Assembly (NCBI GenBank): GCA_040954595.2
Contig: CM082597.2
Span: 8,742,001-8,806,000, forward strand
Length of the DNA stretch: 64,000 nt
Direction of reading: 5' to 3'
Source of the DNA: Balanoglossus misakiensis
Taxonomy: Eukaryota > Hemichordata
Below are positions 10,105 to 22,600 of this stretch, piece after piece. Below the pieces are notes generated by a model. That model had not been told where the DNA came from. It did not search any database and saw only the letters and a list, made by a program, of their open reading frames with translations. Positions within the stretch are counted from its first letter, which is position 1; each line of letters starts with the position of its first letter. The translations under genes were made by a program, and so were the position numbers.

Positions 10105-10215
10105 TTATTAAAGCCAACAGCTAGCACCCTGGCTTCTCTGCCAGAGGAGCGATAACATCGACAAAATGCAGATACACAAGAAATGAGCACGTTATTCCAC
10201 AAGTGAAGTAGTCTG

Positions 10216-10300
10216 TTCCCTGCGCCATTCCCACCGCTGGCTGCGCCCTTGAGCGTAGCGCCGATGGCAGTGGGAATGGGGCAGGGGACCTAGTCCAGGA
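10216..10300. repeat. GC-rich hairpin inserted in the left end of the fold-back element
   Basis: 'tccctgcgccattcccac' pairs with 'gtgggaatggggcagggga', with a GC-rich loop containing further complementarity. The right end of the element goes from the terminal TAGTCTG to 'tgccgttaatc' without this block. It is therefore an insertion private to the left arm. Confidence 0.6.
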
Positions 10301-12180
10301 GCTAGATGCCGTTAATCAGAATTTTTGGTAAGGAAGGTTTGAGAGGTCCATTCTATGTAAAAAATGGTGCTGATTCCAAAAATGTCAGTCTTATTGACCC
10401 CACTCAAGACAAAATTGCCATTTTGGCCATTTTTAACCCAAAAATGGTGTTTTTTTAGAAAACACTAAAAACACACTGTTTTCGTCACATTCTAAGATCT
10501 GATGACATATGATATGCTTATTCTATGTAAAATTTGGTGAATATTACGAAAAAAATAGTTCGATTGACCCAAAACAACAGAAAATTGCCTTTTTGACCAT
10601 TTTTTGCCAAAAAAAACATCATTTTTAGAAAAAAATTAAAACACACGGTTTTCTTCATAATAGTTGATCTGGTGATATATGGAAAGTCAATTCTATGTTA
10701 AAAGTGGTGACTTTAAAAAATAAAGCAGTTTTTTGACCTCAATCAATACAAAAATGCCATTTTTGGCCACTTTTTGAGGTCAAAAAAGGTCATTTTTACA
10801 AAAAAACTAAAAATAAATTGTGTTTTTCATATTCAGAGATCATTGGATATATGAAGGGTCCATTCTATGTAAAAAACGGTGCTGATTTCAGAAATAGCAG
10901 TCTTTTTGACCCTACTCAAGAAAAAAATGCCATTTTTGCCACTTTTTGCCCCAAAACGTCATTTTTAGAAAACACTCAAAATTTATATTTTTTCTTCACT
11001 TTTGGAGATCTGATAATGTATTATATGCCCATCCTATGTAAAACTTGGTGATTATTCCAAAAAAGCAGATTTATTGACCCAACCTAATGCAAAAATGCCC
11101 TTTTGGAAAGTTATTACCTAAAAAGGCCGTTTTTAGAAGAAAAAAAATTAAAAACAAACTTTTCTTCATAAAGCTCAGAGATCATGTGATATATGAAATG
11201 TTCAACCTATGTAAAAAATGGTGCTAATTCCAGAAATAGCAGTCTTATTGATCCTACTCAAGAAAAAATGCCATTTTTGCCACTTTTTGCCCCAAAAACG
11301 TCATTTTCAGAAAACACTCAAAATTTATATATTTTCTTCACTTTCGGAGATCTGATAATGTATTATATACCCACTTTATGTGAAAAATTTCCAAAAAAGC
11401 ATTTTTATTGATGCCACCCAAGATAAAAGTGCCCTTTGGCAAGTTTTTGCCCAAAAAGTGTCATTTCTAGAAAACACCCAAAACTTTTATATTTTCTTCA
11501 CTTTCGGAGATGATGATGTATTATATACCCACTCTATGTGAAAAAATTCAAAAAAAAAAAAATTACTAGCGCCACTCAAGAAAACAGTGCTTTTTTGACA
11601 AGTTTTTGCCCAAAAAGCCACTTTTCGAAAATCATTATAAACAAACTGTTTGATTCTTATTTGGAGATTCTATGATGTGTGAAAAGTACATTTATTGTAA
11701 AATAGGTGTTGATTCCAGAAATGCAGTCTTAATGACCTCAACCATGATGAAATCACCTTTTTGGCTAAGTTTTGCACAAAATTGTTATTTTTAAGAATAT
11801 ATTAATAAGCATTCTCTTTTCTTCACTTTCGGTGATCTTATTATAAATAAAAGCCCATTCTATATTGAAACGTGGTTACTGTTCCAAAAACGGAAGTCTT
11901 ACTTACCCTATTCAATTGAAATTTGTAATTTCGGCCACTTTTTTGGTCAAAAATGTTCATTAAAAACAAACAAACTAAAGACAAATTGTTTTCTTCATAT
12001 TCAGAGATCTGATCATGTATGAAAAGTCCATTCTGTGTAAAATTTGGTGACTATTCCAAAAACGGCACTCTGGTTGTCAAAATTGCCTTTTTTGCTATTT
12101 GTAGCCAAAAATAGATCTACTCAAGAAAAAATTATCATTTTAGCCATTTTGTACCGAAAAAATGTTTGTATTTGGAGTTT

Positions 12181-13019
12181 TTGCAAAATTAGCCCAAGTT
12201 GAACTCATAATGATGATGAAACAGCGTCGAGAGGAAAAGAAGTTACGAATGGAACAAAACTCGCGTCAATGAATGTAAACACGCCGCCCGGGACCAAGCT
12301 CTAAACATGATACAGATGACAAAAGAAAGGCATTGCACATTGCCTAAATATTCCCATACAGCAGTTCCAAATTAAAACGTCAAGGGTTTTATGTTTATTT
12401 AGTTTAAACCCACATTTTCCCTGCTGCGTGCTAGTTCAGGGGCCAGTTTTAGCAGTGCTCTATTGAGTATTCTAGCATCGTTGCACTCCTGTCCAATCAG
12501 TATGACGGAGGTATCATGATATAAATTATAATATAATTTCTGATTTTGTATTCAGATTGAAGAGAATAAATTTCAACACTCTCTCCCGAGCTGGCATATC
12601 TGAACCTAAATATTCCACACCACGCATAATCGACTTATAGTAGACAGTGCGTATACATGGATCATCTTATTGTTAAGTTCAGTTTTGGGCTAAATTTGCC
12701 AAATTGTGGCAACCCTGTCTTTCAATATCATCAATTTAATTGACATTATATGGTTATGGCGTTTTAAATATGCATATACAACATCAGAACACAAAAGGTA
12801 AAAACATCAATTATATTTGTTTTCTGAAAATGCCTATTGTTGACCAAAAGATGGCTAAATGGCAATTTTGTACTGAGCGGGGTGTCTCAATAAGACCGTT
12901 GTGCTGGTATCAGCATATTTTTTGCACGCACACACACAAAAAAAACGAATTTACATACATCACAAGGGCTCTGAATATAAAGGAATAAGTTTGTATTTAT
13001 TTTTTCTAACAGTTACCTT
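12181..13019. other. Central spacer of the fold-back element
   Basis: Unique spacer between the mirrored arms. It holds a segment (about 12361-12521) shared with 15896-16087, including 'caggggccagttttagcag' and 'gtccaatcag'. Open frames at 12740-12988 and 12901-13131 show no motif. No transposase or reverse transcriptase signature was recognised. Confidence 0.5.
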
Positions 13020-14337
13020 TTTGAGCAAAGAGGCCAAAATGATATTTTTTTCCCTCAGTGGGGTCAGTAAGAGTGGGTTTTTTAGTACTTTTATTTATCA
13101 TTTGATCACCAATGGGAAGAAAATGGCATAATTTTCGTATTTTCTAGAAATGACACTTTTTGAGCAAAAACTTGCCAAAAAGGCACTTTTATCTTGAGTG
13201 GCATCAATAAAACTGCTTTTTTGGAAATTTTTCACATACAGTGGGCATATAATTCATTATCAGATCTCCGAAAGTGAAGAAAATATATAAATTTTGAGTG
13301 TTTTCTGAAAATGACGTTTTGGGGGCAAAAAGTGGCAAAATGGCATTTTTTCTTGAGTAGGATCAATAAGACTGCTATTTCTGGAATCAGCACCATTTTT
13401 TACATAGGATGAACATTTCATATATCACATGATCTCTGAGCTTTATGAAGAAAAGTTTGTTTTTAAATTTTTTTCTAAAAATGGCCTTTTGGGGCAAAAA
13501 CTTTCCAAAAGGGCATTTTTGCATTAGGTTGGGTCAATAAATCTGCTTTTTTCGAATAATCACCAGATTTTACATAGGGTGGGCATATAATACATTATCA
13601 GATCTCCGAAAGTGAAGAAAATATATAAATTTTGTGTGTTTTCTGAAAATGACGTTTTGGGGCAAAAAGTGGCAGAAATGGCATTTTTTCTTGAGTAGGG
13701 TCAATAAGACTGCTATTTCTGGAATCAGCACCATTTTTTACATAGAATGGACATTTCATATATCCAATGATCTCTGAATATGATAAACACAATTTATTTT
13801 TAGTTTTTTTGTAAAAATGACCTTTTTTGACCACAAAAAGTGGCCAAAAATGGCATTTTTGTATTGATTGAGGTCAAAAAGACTGCTTTATTTTTTAAAG
13901 TCACCACTTTTAACATAGAATTGACTTTCCATATATCACCAGATCAATCATTATGAAGAAAACCGTGTGTTTTATTTTTTTTCTAAAAATGACGTTTTTG
14001 GGGCAAAAATTGGTCAAAAAGGCAATTTTCTGTTGTTTTGGGTCAATCGAACTACTTTTTTCGTAATATTCACCAAATTTTACATAGAATAAGCATATCA
14101 TATGTTATCAGATCTCAGAATGTGACGAAAACAATGTGTTTTTAGTGTTTTCTAAAAAAAGACCATTTTGGGGTTAAAAATGGCCAAAATGGCAATTTTG
14201 TCTTGAGTGGGGTTAATAAGACTGACTTTTTTGGAATGAGCACCATTTTTTACATAGAATGGACTTCTCAAACCTTCCTTACCAAAAATTCTGATTAACG
14301 GCACCTATCTCATAGTGTAACCAGACTACAAGTGAAG

Positions 14338-15895
14338 AACCCCAGTAACAGACGTAACGAACAAACAAACTACATGTACTAACAACAAAGCAAGAAAAGT
14401 GTCAAGCGTCGTCAAAGAAAACGAAATAGTTCTAGCATGGTTGGTAAAAGTTATTGGTAGAAAACGAATAGGGCCTTCTACAAATGACGTCTCAGACCCG
14501 CAAACGCCACCAGAACACAAAACACATGCACAGAACAGTTTAAGCCGGTTGTTGTATGGAGCAGCAATAATCTGCGGTTGGGCCGTCGTAGATTTTCGCT
14601 GGTGGTGAAAATAAATAAAACACGATCGATGTTCGATTTATTCCAGATCACATGCGTTTACGGCCAGAAGAGAGCATAAAAGTCTTCAAATGACCATGTG
14701 GTGGCGCACTTTTTCCGATTGGCTGTATTTCAATTTGTTCGTGGTAAATTAATTTTGTGGAGGTGACCGGCACTGAAGCTCTTAGCTAGGATGAGGTGGG
14801 ATGGAAAAATGCCCCATTTGACTCATTTTAGCTGTTTTAAAATATACGACTATTTATAGACAAAAGGAAAATAAAACAAGCGCAAAAACATACCAAACCT
14901 AGTTTTATTAATTACAAAAAAAATTGCTGAGTAAAGGTTTTCATGTGGGCATTCACTTTGAACTTGCTAAATTAATTTAAAGAGACAAAGTCGCTCTCTC
15001 TTTGTCCTTTTGCGATGATGGAATGCTTGCTTGAAGTCTCTCGTGCAATAAATGATGTCGATTCATACATGTATGGATGGTGTATAGGTGGTCGGAATTT
15101 ACATGTCTTTGCCACGTCCAAACCAAAAACACATAAAATCAAACTTTGGGTCATGAAATCGAGTTTTGTTACAGTCTAGAATTTCATGCCACCCCTTTTG
15201 GTCATATTATTCTTGGTAGGCAAAAGTGACAAGTAGTCAAGTTTCAACACAGGCAACATTTTTACAAACAAACCACAAAGAAGACATCAAAAGGGAGAGA
15301 ATTATAGAATGGTCAATGTGTGAATAGTTAAGATACGTAAAGTGGCCGGGTTCAACATAACATTAACTCATCGACTTCATATCGTCTTCATGCCATGGTT
15401 TTGCCTGCCCTGAAAGTTCTTGTCGTTGCAGAAGTGGTTTTGACAGAAAGAATTTAGTCTTCCGGGATGTTTGTGATTATTTGAACACCAGACAATACAA
15501 TGCAACCTTGACTTCCAAAATACTTACCGGCATTGCATTATCTTACCATGGTTAGGCCTACAGAGAACAAATTTTCAACAATATTTTCTGAGTTACCGCT
15601 GATATTTGTTTTGTAGTATGGATATTAAATTATACATCCCGATACAAAACAGAATGTTATAGAATCCTTCCTGAGTGATATTGAAAAAAATACCGGAATG
15701 CTATAGCCTAATCTATGGTTAGGGTTATTGCTATTATTTTATATCAGTAATCGACTTTGTGTATATCAATGTCATTTTCATAACGAAAATGAACTCGAGT
15801 CTAATGTAAACGTTACGAATTGATCGAAAGGCGCTCTGATGAATGTTAACACGAGTGCGCAATGACAAGACATGCATCGTGCATGACAGTGACAA
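14338..15895. other. Intergenic with repeat fragments
   Basis: No gene seen. At 14974-15008 'tttaaagagacaaagtc' followed by 'ctctctctttgtcc' resembles the ends of the TTAA-flanked MITE at 17830-18176. At about 14690-14745 the words 'tgtggtggcgc', 'gattggctgtatttcaat' and 'tggtaa' recur in order at about 58065-58140. Confidence 0.4.
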
Positions 15896-16087
15896 CAGTT
15901 CCAATAGAGCAGTTAAAAAATAAACCGGCCGTCCGTAAATTTATCAGCTATATTTTTTTTTATTTAGTCACGTTTTCCCTGTTGAATGCTATTAGTTCAG
16001 GGGCCAGTTTTAGCAGTGCTCTATTGAGTACTTTCGTATCGATGGATTGATCTCTCGTCCAATCAGAATGGCGGATGGTAGCATGAT
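15896..16087 (+). repeat. Dispersed repeat shared with the fold-back spacer
   Basis: Matches 12361-12521 in the same orientation. The best part is 'ttcaggggccagttttagca' and 'gtgctctattgagta', ending in 'gtccaatcag'. The copy inside the fold-back element shows that the element either carries or was invaded by this repeat. Confidence 0.7.
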
Positions 16088-16596
16088 CCGACATATTGCG
16101 TATTACAATAGGGCTTCCTCATACAGGTCAGAACAGAGAGGTCATTCCTTTTATTTTAGGACGTCTCAGCTCCTTTGTCTTTTCTGTTATTTTTTGACAA
16201 ATGCGGATTGACGTTCCATTTCCAATTGGCGATAATTATATTTATTTGTATTTCATTGCATAAGCGCTTGCTAGTCGTTTTTTAGCAATTTTTTTTGTAG
16301 TACAAAAACACTGAAGAAAACGAAATATTTTATTCATTCGCACTTCCAAAGAACACCGTGACATAATTCCTCAATTTGCATTTCAGTGTGTGTGTCTGGT
16401 GTGTCTGCATTGACGTGAGGCGCATTCTCCACCCGCACACATACGTTGCATTGCATTCTTTGACTAATTAGTGTTACGTCATGTTGAAGCAGGATTATGA
16501 TTGAGTAGTAAGTAAGTTGCATAATTGACGCACAGCTGGTGCCTCGTTCTCGTACCGCTGACCATTGCATTTGAAAAATCATTGCAGCTTTGACGT

Positions 16597-16637
16597 TCAT
16601 CAAGCATGGAGGTCCCGGTCGCCTCCATGCTTGATGA
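16597..16637. repeat. Perfect 16-bp-stem hairpin
   Basis: tcatcaagcatggagg (16597-16612), a 9-nt spacer (tcccggtcg), then cctccatgcttgatga (16622-16637) form a perfect stem. A stem this short, with a 9-nt loop, is below animal pre-miRNA length. The role is unknown. Confidence 0.85.
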
Positions 16638-16895
16638 TGTCGTTTCTCTGGTAAGCATGGCATTTAATGTTATTTTACAAGTACATGTACACTCCTTCTC
16701 GCAAAAACTGGTCGTGGTAGGGCGAGAGGGTCCCCCCAACATCGAAATTCTGACTTTGGGAAGCGTTACAGCACCAAACAGTAAACTCACAGTCGCATGG
16801 AATTTGTGCGTTATATTACACCGTGCGAGTAAATTGTACGTCGTTCGTTGGCTCGAGTCAGCTTTGTTATTGTGGAGCAGGTGGTACCGTAACAC

Positions 16896-17309
16896 CACAG
16901 GGGGCTCTCCCTAGGCGATTTTATTGTTTGTTTGTTGTTGTTGATTGGCATAATAAACAAATACATATTTCTTTATTAATAAATATGGTTTGTTGACATG
17001 TAAGGGTTAGGTTATTAGGGTATATTTGACAGGTTATGGTATATTCAACGGTTAGAATTAGTGTTGGCATTTTTTCGATCCATGGCCGGCATCACCCCCC
17101 CAAACCCCCCCCCCCCCACCCCCTGTGGCTTAGTGATGCCCGGGGCCGTGGATCGAAAAAAATGCCAACAGTAACCCTAACTGTTGAATATACCCTAACA
17201 CTTACATGTCAACAAACCATATTTATTAATAAAGAAATATGTATTTGTTTATTATGCCAATCAACAACAACAAACAAACAATAAAATCGCGGAGGGAGGA
17301 GCCCCTGTG
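16896..17309. mobile_element. Fold-back MITE, 414 bp, GTAACAC flanks
   Basis: Arms of about 190 bp pair almost completely: CACAGGGG..CTC at the left end against its complement at 17309, then 'cgattttattg', 'caacaaac' and 'aataaacaaatacatatttc' in mirror order. They close on a C-rich loop (about 17091-17130). GTAACAC occurs immediately outside both ends (16889-16895, 17310-17316). The terminal CAGGG-type ends and 7-8-bp duplication suggest a hAT-like class, which is tentative. Confidence 0.8.
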
Positions 17310-17512
17310 GTAACACACTACAGTATAACTTTTAAGGCAAAGCGATAGCGAATAAACTGACCAGGGTTGGTTTTGTTGTTGGGGAGATTTTTGGCACCAT
17401 TGAGACTGTTATAAGCTACCAGTGGGAGCTATGGTATAGCCGTTAACACGCAGCCCTGCCACGCAGAGCTTCTATGACTGGTTACTAACTTCTATGTCTA
17501 TTTGATTCACAG

Positions 17513-17587
17513 ATGCTGCCTGAAACTGTCTGCGTTTCAACTCGGGATTCTCTTCCTTGTCCGGGGCGAGTTTAAGACCGCTCAATG
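17513..17587 (+). CDS. Exon-like segment 1, copy A (TPR-like half)
   Basis: 75 bp between a 'tttgattcacag' acceptor and a GTAAGC donor. With one leading base the frame is open: CCLKLSAFQLGILFLVRGEF, then KTAQ, ending two bases into a codon. It joins in frame to segment 2 (18515-18587). The pattern LG--F---GEF--A matches the first part of a tetratricopeptide repeat. Copy B differs by four substitutions, three of them synonymous in this frame. The other two frames contain stops. The gene's remaining exons are not recognised, so the product is unknown. Confidence 0.5.
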
Positions 17588-17829
17588 GTAAGCATGACTT
17601 GCTTTATATTTGCTTTTATCGGGTGTTGCAACCGAAACAATAGGAAGAAATGTATGTCTACGAACTAATTTACATATTCCAGCTTTCAATACAATGTACC
17701 TGTTTTTTCCCCTTCGAATTCTGGCCTCGATTGCTTGTGATATGATCGTGATGTCATGAATTAGATGGACAACTCACAAGTTCAAATCTTCACGTGGAGC
17801 ATAAAATAAATGTGGATGCATTTCCTTAA

Positions 17830-18176
17830 AGGGACAAAGTCTCTCTCTCGCTGCCCTTTTTTCCATTAATTATATTTGATACAAGACACCGTTTGTTATT
17901 CTACATGTAGATATATAGTGAATGAACGTTCAGCCACACACAACTTCCGTCCCACTTGTAGACACGAGAGTAAAAATACTCGCCAAAATGAATAATCGTT
18001 CTTTACCATTTATTCATTTTGGGCGAGTTTTTACTCTCATATCATACAAGCGGGATGGAAGTTTTGTGTGGTTGATCATTTATTCACTATATATCCAAAT
18101 GTACATTGACATAAACAGTGTCTTGTATCAAACATAATTAATGGAAAAAGGACAGCGACAGAGAGACTTTGTCCCT
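17830..18176. mobile_element. piggyBac-like MITE, 347 bp, TTAA target
   Basis: Ends are AGGGACAAAGTCTCTCTC and its inverse, with mirror-matched interior words such as 'attaattat', 'gatacaagacac' and 'ttcattttg'. TTAA flanks it (17826-17829, 18177-18180). Copy B of the segmental duplication reads 'tttccTTAAccatatag' at the same place, a clean empty site that proves insertion into a single TTAA. The TTAA target is characteristic of piggyBac-type elements. No transposase is present. Confidence 0.9.
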
Positions 18177-18514
18177 TTAACCATATAGCTAAAATTACTC
18201 CCATATCAATACACAGGGAGATACTTTAACTTTGGCTGAACGTGTGCTAGTCCAACACTATGCTTAATCAAACTGGCTAAGAGATCTGTTATTATATTAG
18301 ACGCATGAAGGAAAGTAATGTTGTTTAGAGTGAAATAAAACAATACTTTAGGCCAGAAAGAAAAATGTAAATCATGACACAAACAGGCTGGAAATTTTTT
18401 CTGACCCTATATTATACCATGTTTTGCATATTTTCACTAATTTGTATGGCCCACATAATTCTAAAGCAAGGTTGATTGGTTACTAATTAATATTTGCATA
18501 TATTTGATTCACAG

Positions 18515-18587
18515 TCTTAAACACAGCATTTCAACGTATGCCGGAGGAGGAAGAGAATACCTAGGCCTGATCCAAGACCGCTTTCCG
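18515..18587 (+). CDS. Exon-like segment 2, copy A (TPR-like half)
   Basis: 73 bp between 'tttgattcacag' and GTAAGC. One leading T completes a Cys codon from segment 1, then LKHSISTYAGGGREYLGLIQ and DRFP follow, ending in phase 0. Copy B is identical over all 73 bp although the flanking introns have diverged and carry indels. This suggests purifying selection on a real exon, or recent gene conversion. Confidence 0.5.
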
Positions 18588-20062
18588 GTAAGCACACCTT
18601 GCTGTATACATGCTCCATAGCTTGTTTGTAAATGCTACCTTTTCCCATCAAATAGTGAAGTCACCCTTTTAAAATTATGGTGGTGGCAAGCCACAACTGG
18701 TTATCATGAAGAGTTGGACACCACTAATAATCATTTTAATATTTTCCAATTGGTAACCTTTATGTACCACTATCCTCAACAATTTCAGTCAACAAGATTC
18801 ATATTGCGCTGTATAGCAAGGCCAAACAAATATGACTGATTGATAGGGATTTTTCTGAAAATGTGACAAAATCAACAAATAAACAATAATCAGTCACCAA
18901 TCATGCATTATGTGTTATTCGAGGGAACCTGAGCGGGTCCCATAAACCTGCCAACCCATGCTAGCCATGACTTTACAAATGTTTCCGTCATACTATGCAG
19001 AAAATTCTGGCTGCCTTAAATAGGTTTTTCACTTTGCGCTAGGTGTCAAATCTCATTGCATTCTGGGCGGAAAGTCCATAACCAACTGTAGTAAGAGATA
19101 GAAGAAATGATATGTTTACTGTATTTCATGACTTCCTTCGGTCAAACATTTCTGTCTCGGTAGTTAGCATATTAAACTTTTTTTCACTTTTGCTATTTTT
19201 TCTGTTAAAAAGTTCAAGAATGACCCATCATCATTTTAGCTTATGAACTCCCATTTCTTTAACATGGCAAAAATCGGCCATCTTGAAATTATCGACCGTA
19301 TGAGATTTTCATCACTCATTTAGGGTAGCTTAAAACGTGTTTAAAGTAGGGAGAATTGTATAGGCAAGACTTGGGCTGTAAATTTGATGAAATAGCTACA
19401 TGACTATTGTTCACAAGCAGCTGACTGTACTGTAAGACTGGAAGTGTTGTGTACATATTTTACATATTCAATATTTGTAATTAGACCATGTCATGTATAT
19501 CTTGGGGATTGCTCGATCACAATGTCTCTGCTGGTACAATGTCCTTTTAACATGTTCAGTAATATGGTAGTAATTGTAAGTTTGTGTGCGGCATTTGTAA
19601 ATTATTTACAATTTATAAATTATTTTGTAAGTTTCTTCATTCTCAAATTGCTTGCCTAACGTACTGCATTAACATTTAAATTTTGGTATGATTTTGAGTA
19701 GACTTTTTGTTTCAAAATTATTTTTGACACTTTTGGGTGATATGATTTTACATGGAAAATCTGATTTCCCTGTAATTCGGTTGACAGGATTTTCATCATA
19801 TCTCTAAATCATGAAGTACATGTATCAGACTTGCATCAGGCCCCCAAAATTCTAGTCGCCTTTGGCAAGTAATATTAGCCATTGATCTGGGAAAGTTACA
19901 AAAATGTGTTGTCCAAGGACGTTGAAGGTACATGTGGTTTTTACACTTGCTGCATGTTTATAATTTGCAATAGAAATAGACACTCAGTGCCAGCCCACTA
20001 TCCCGTCTCCTTATTGCTGACTTGTATGTATGTACGTATGTACGCATTTTATCAGAATTATT

Positions 20063-20624
20063 AGGTCCCATTTGGTATATGTATTTATACCATGGTACCT
20101 TACGGGATCAGTTGCACCTGTATGTATGGATGTTTGTATGTCCATCAACATCAAACATTTGGAAACTACTGGCATTTCACCTTGATATTTAATGTGCAGA
20201 CAGGGCAGTAGATGGGAGTTTGTCTAAGTGAAGTTGTCATTGCCAAAATATGCAAATTAGCTGGGAAAGTGTCAAATTCGTCAAAACTTGGGAACTCAAC
20301 AACTACTGGGCAAATTGCTTTCAAAATTGATAATTGGTATGCATGTACCTTATGGTATCCTCTCACAATTCTACATGTTGTGAGCTAATAATGTGAATTT
20401 TCTATTTTTAAGCATTTTTTTTGTCTCTTTCCACATTGTCGGTAAAAACCTACTTTTCTGGAATTGATCAGCTGACTTGTTTGAAATTTATTATGAAGCT
20501 TCATAGGTGATCTGAGTTACCAACCATAGTTTTGTTTAAATTGTTGCCAAAAATTGCGTATTTATAATTTTGGAGCAATTTTTAGGTCCCATTTGGTTTA
20601 TGTACATATATACGATTGGGACCT
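20063..20624 (+). repeat. Two hairpin-headed repeat units (AGGTCCC type)
   Basis: Heads at 20063-20100 (AGGTCCCA ... TGGTACCT) and 20584-20624 (AGGTCCC ... GGGACCT). Each is followed by TATG/TGTA-rich microsatellite and a body beginning 'aaactactgg/aaccgctggg...atttagtgtg'. They belong to the same family as 27245, 27739 and 29764. The spacing of heads (about 520 bp here, 495 bp in copy B) gives the unit length. Confidence 0.7.
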
Positions 20625-21406
20625 TATGGAATCAGTTGCATTTGTATGTATGAGTGAATGGATGAAAACCGCTGGGCATATCACTTCCATATTTAGTGTG
20701 TAGATGCAGGCGGGGCTGTAGATGGGATTTTGTTCAAATGAAATTGTCATTGCCAAAATATTACCTGTGTAAATGTGAAATTGGTCAAAAGTCAGAAACT
20801 TGACAACCACTGGTCAGATTGGTATGTCAATGAACCCCATACAGTCCTGTATGTTGTGAGCTAATATTATGAATTTTCTAATGTTTATTAATTTTTTTTG
20901 TCTTTTTCCACATTATTGGTAAAAAAAATCTTCACTTCTGAAAGCGATAGTCCGACTCCTTCGAAATTTAGTATGAAGCTTCCTATGGGTGGTCCGAGTT
21001 ACCATATTTTTTGTTCAGATTGTTGTAAAATAGGCATATTTATAATTTTGAGCAATTTTGCCAATTATGGTCAGAATGCTTTGCAATTTGGTAGGCAGAT
21101 TCCCAGGGGTAACCCAAGGAAGATGTCATAAAAATGGTTAAAACTGCGTGCTTGTGTTATTGGGGATATTTTTTGCAATCTTTGTCAAAAACTGTTTTCT
21201 GTTAAACCGTTCAAACCCTTGTCAGATTGCTTTGAATTTTGGCAGGAATGTTCCTTGTAGTGATTGAAGTAAGATGGTGTACAATTATAGAGATGTTTGC
21301 ATATTTGTGTTTTTGCCACTTTTGAACAAATGTGTTTTTCTTTGAAACTGCTTTTTTGATGGCTTTGAAATATGGTAGGAATATTCCTAGGGGTAACCCA
21401 ATTTTT
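20625..21406 (+). repeat. Body of the AGGTCCC dispersed repeat family
   Basis: Repeats the order 'attgccaaaata', 'caaccactggtcagattg', 'tgttgtgagctaata', 'ccacattattggtaaaaa', 'tagtatgaagcttc' and 'tttataattttgagcaattt'. The same order occurs at 27800-28370, 29100-29510, 30080-30380, 32735-33190 and 33897-34260. No open frame. Confidence 0.7.
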
Positions 21407-22600
21407 AGCTCACCTGAAAATCACGTGAGCTTATAGTTTAGCGATGTCTGTGTATGTGTGTGTCTGTCTGTATACCCGATATCTCAAGAACCGCTGAACC
21501 GATTTCAACCAAATTTAGTACACAGGTTCAGATATCATATGGCAAGAACTGGAAAGGTTTTGGTGGGTGTGGCTTTGATATTAATGAAGTTATTAAAGTT
21601 TTAATTTTTCTATTACATGGTTGTCTATGAGAGCTTTCGTTAATGCTGCATATATGACCAGTGGAAACGATAGTTTGAGGAGATCGACTGTTTGAGGGCG
21701 CTGTGAAATGAGACATTCCTGGCGATATTGCCGTGGTTCTGTCCATGCTCAGACGCTGTACCCGTCGTTACGAATAACTTCCCTACGTGAATCCACAAGG
21801 AAGCTAACGTTGTTTAGTTGCTTCATAGAGCGTAAATTGTTAATCTACAGGACCGTCAGACGAATACTCTTTTCAAATGAAGTTTGAAACTACTTACGAG
21901 TAAGTTAGTGGAGACAATATGGCGGATAGTTGGCGTGCAGCCGAATCCGCGTTATGACTATGACGTGACCCATTCATCAAGACAAACCGTAAATGATTCA
22001 CGCATATTGTGGTCCTCACGCAGTCAATCTCAAAATGTCACCAGGCTTTCTATTTGTCTATTGTTCAGAGAAAAATAACATGGCGGTTGATCACACTCAA
22101 CAGTAAAATCCGTTTTGTGTGTTTATAGACAGTCTGTTATCGCCAATACTATATAGCGATTGCTAGATGGCCTACCCAATATGTGATCGAGCGAGAATGA
22201 TAACATTGAATGTCTGTTCAGATCTCATTCCGTACGTCATACGTCAACATTTCGATTTCGATTTAATCCATTCATAAAGAATTTAGAGAAAGTCGTCTTG
22301 AATTGTGACCCCGACTATCAATTTTACGATGATTTTTTGGCGACGGAATACACGAGACGCCATTGCATAACTACGTCAGCTGGACTTCCAAGGTTACCAT
22401 TTTGTGTGTATGGAATCTTATCACAGAGCCTACGTACTTTGACAATATGCCATGCTATATCAATGACGCCCCAGAAAATTTGTCAAAAAATGAATTTGTC
22501 TTCTCATGGTGGTGCAATATATTTTAATGTCTATTTTGAGGTTGATTTTGGTTTTTGGCTAACATGTATATAAATGTCAGCTTATAGCATAAGTTGGTGT
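21407..22600 (+). repeat. Hairpin-headed repeat (AGCTCAC type) and following unassigned DNA
   Basis: The head AGCTCAC (21407-21413) pairs with GTGAGCT (21425-21431). It is followed by a TGTGTCTGTCTGTA microsatellite and 'tatctcaagaaccgctgaac'. The boundary at the far end is not clear. From about 21600 to 22570 I see nothing else I can name. Confidence 0.5.

Larger units (their letters stand above)
10209..14328. mobile_element. 4.1-kb fold-back transposon with arms of tandem ~170-bp units
   Basis: Flanked by identical CAAGTGAAG (10200-10208 and 14329-14337), a 9-bp target duplication. The ends are TAGTCTG and its complement CAGACTA. The arms match in mirror order from 'gccgttaatcagaatttttggtaagg' (split here only for description) inward. 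Each arm is a tandem series of diverged ~170-bp units (landmark 'ttctatgtaaaa..tggtg' and 'cattttt'). Left arm about 10307-12180, right arm about 13020-14302. Unit n on the left pairs with unit n on the right for about seven or eight units. The 9-bp duplication favours a Mutator-like class. No transposase is seen, so it is non-autonomous. Confidence 0.8.
17461..21170 (+). repeat. Segmental duplication, copy A
   Basis: Co-linear with copy B (23946-28380). Matched anchors include the two exon-like segments, 'aagcaaggttgattggttac', 'tttccgtcatactatgcag', 'catgtcatgtatatcttggg' and the AGGTCCC heads. Copy A has a private TTAA-flanked MITE (17830-18176) and about 230 bp near 18710-18945 that B lacks. 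It lacks B's 795-bp TTA-flanked element and about 620 bp at 24518-25133. Confidence 0.85.

Noticed and set aside
16334-16914. Overlapping plus and minus frames of 102-139 codons near 16.6 kb
   Set aside because: They mirror one another across the 16597-16637 hairpin, lack recognisable motifs, and have no splice context.
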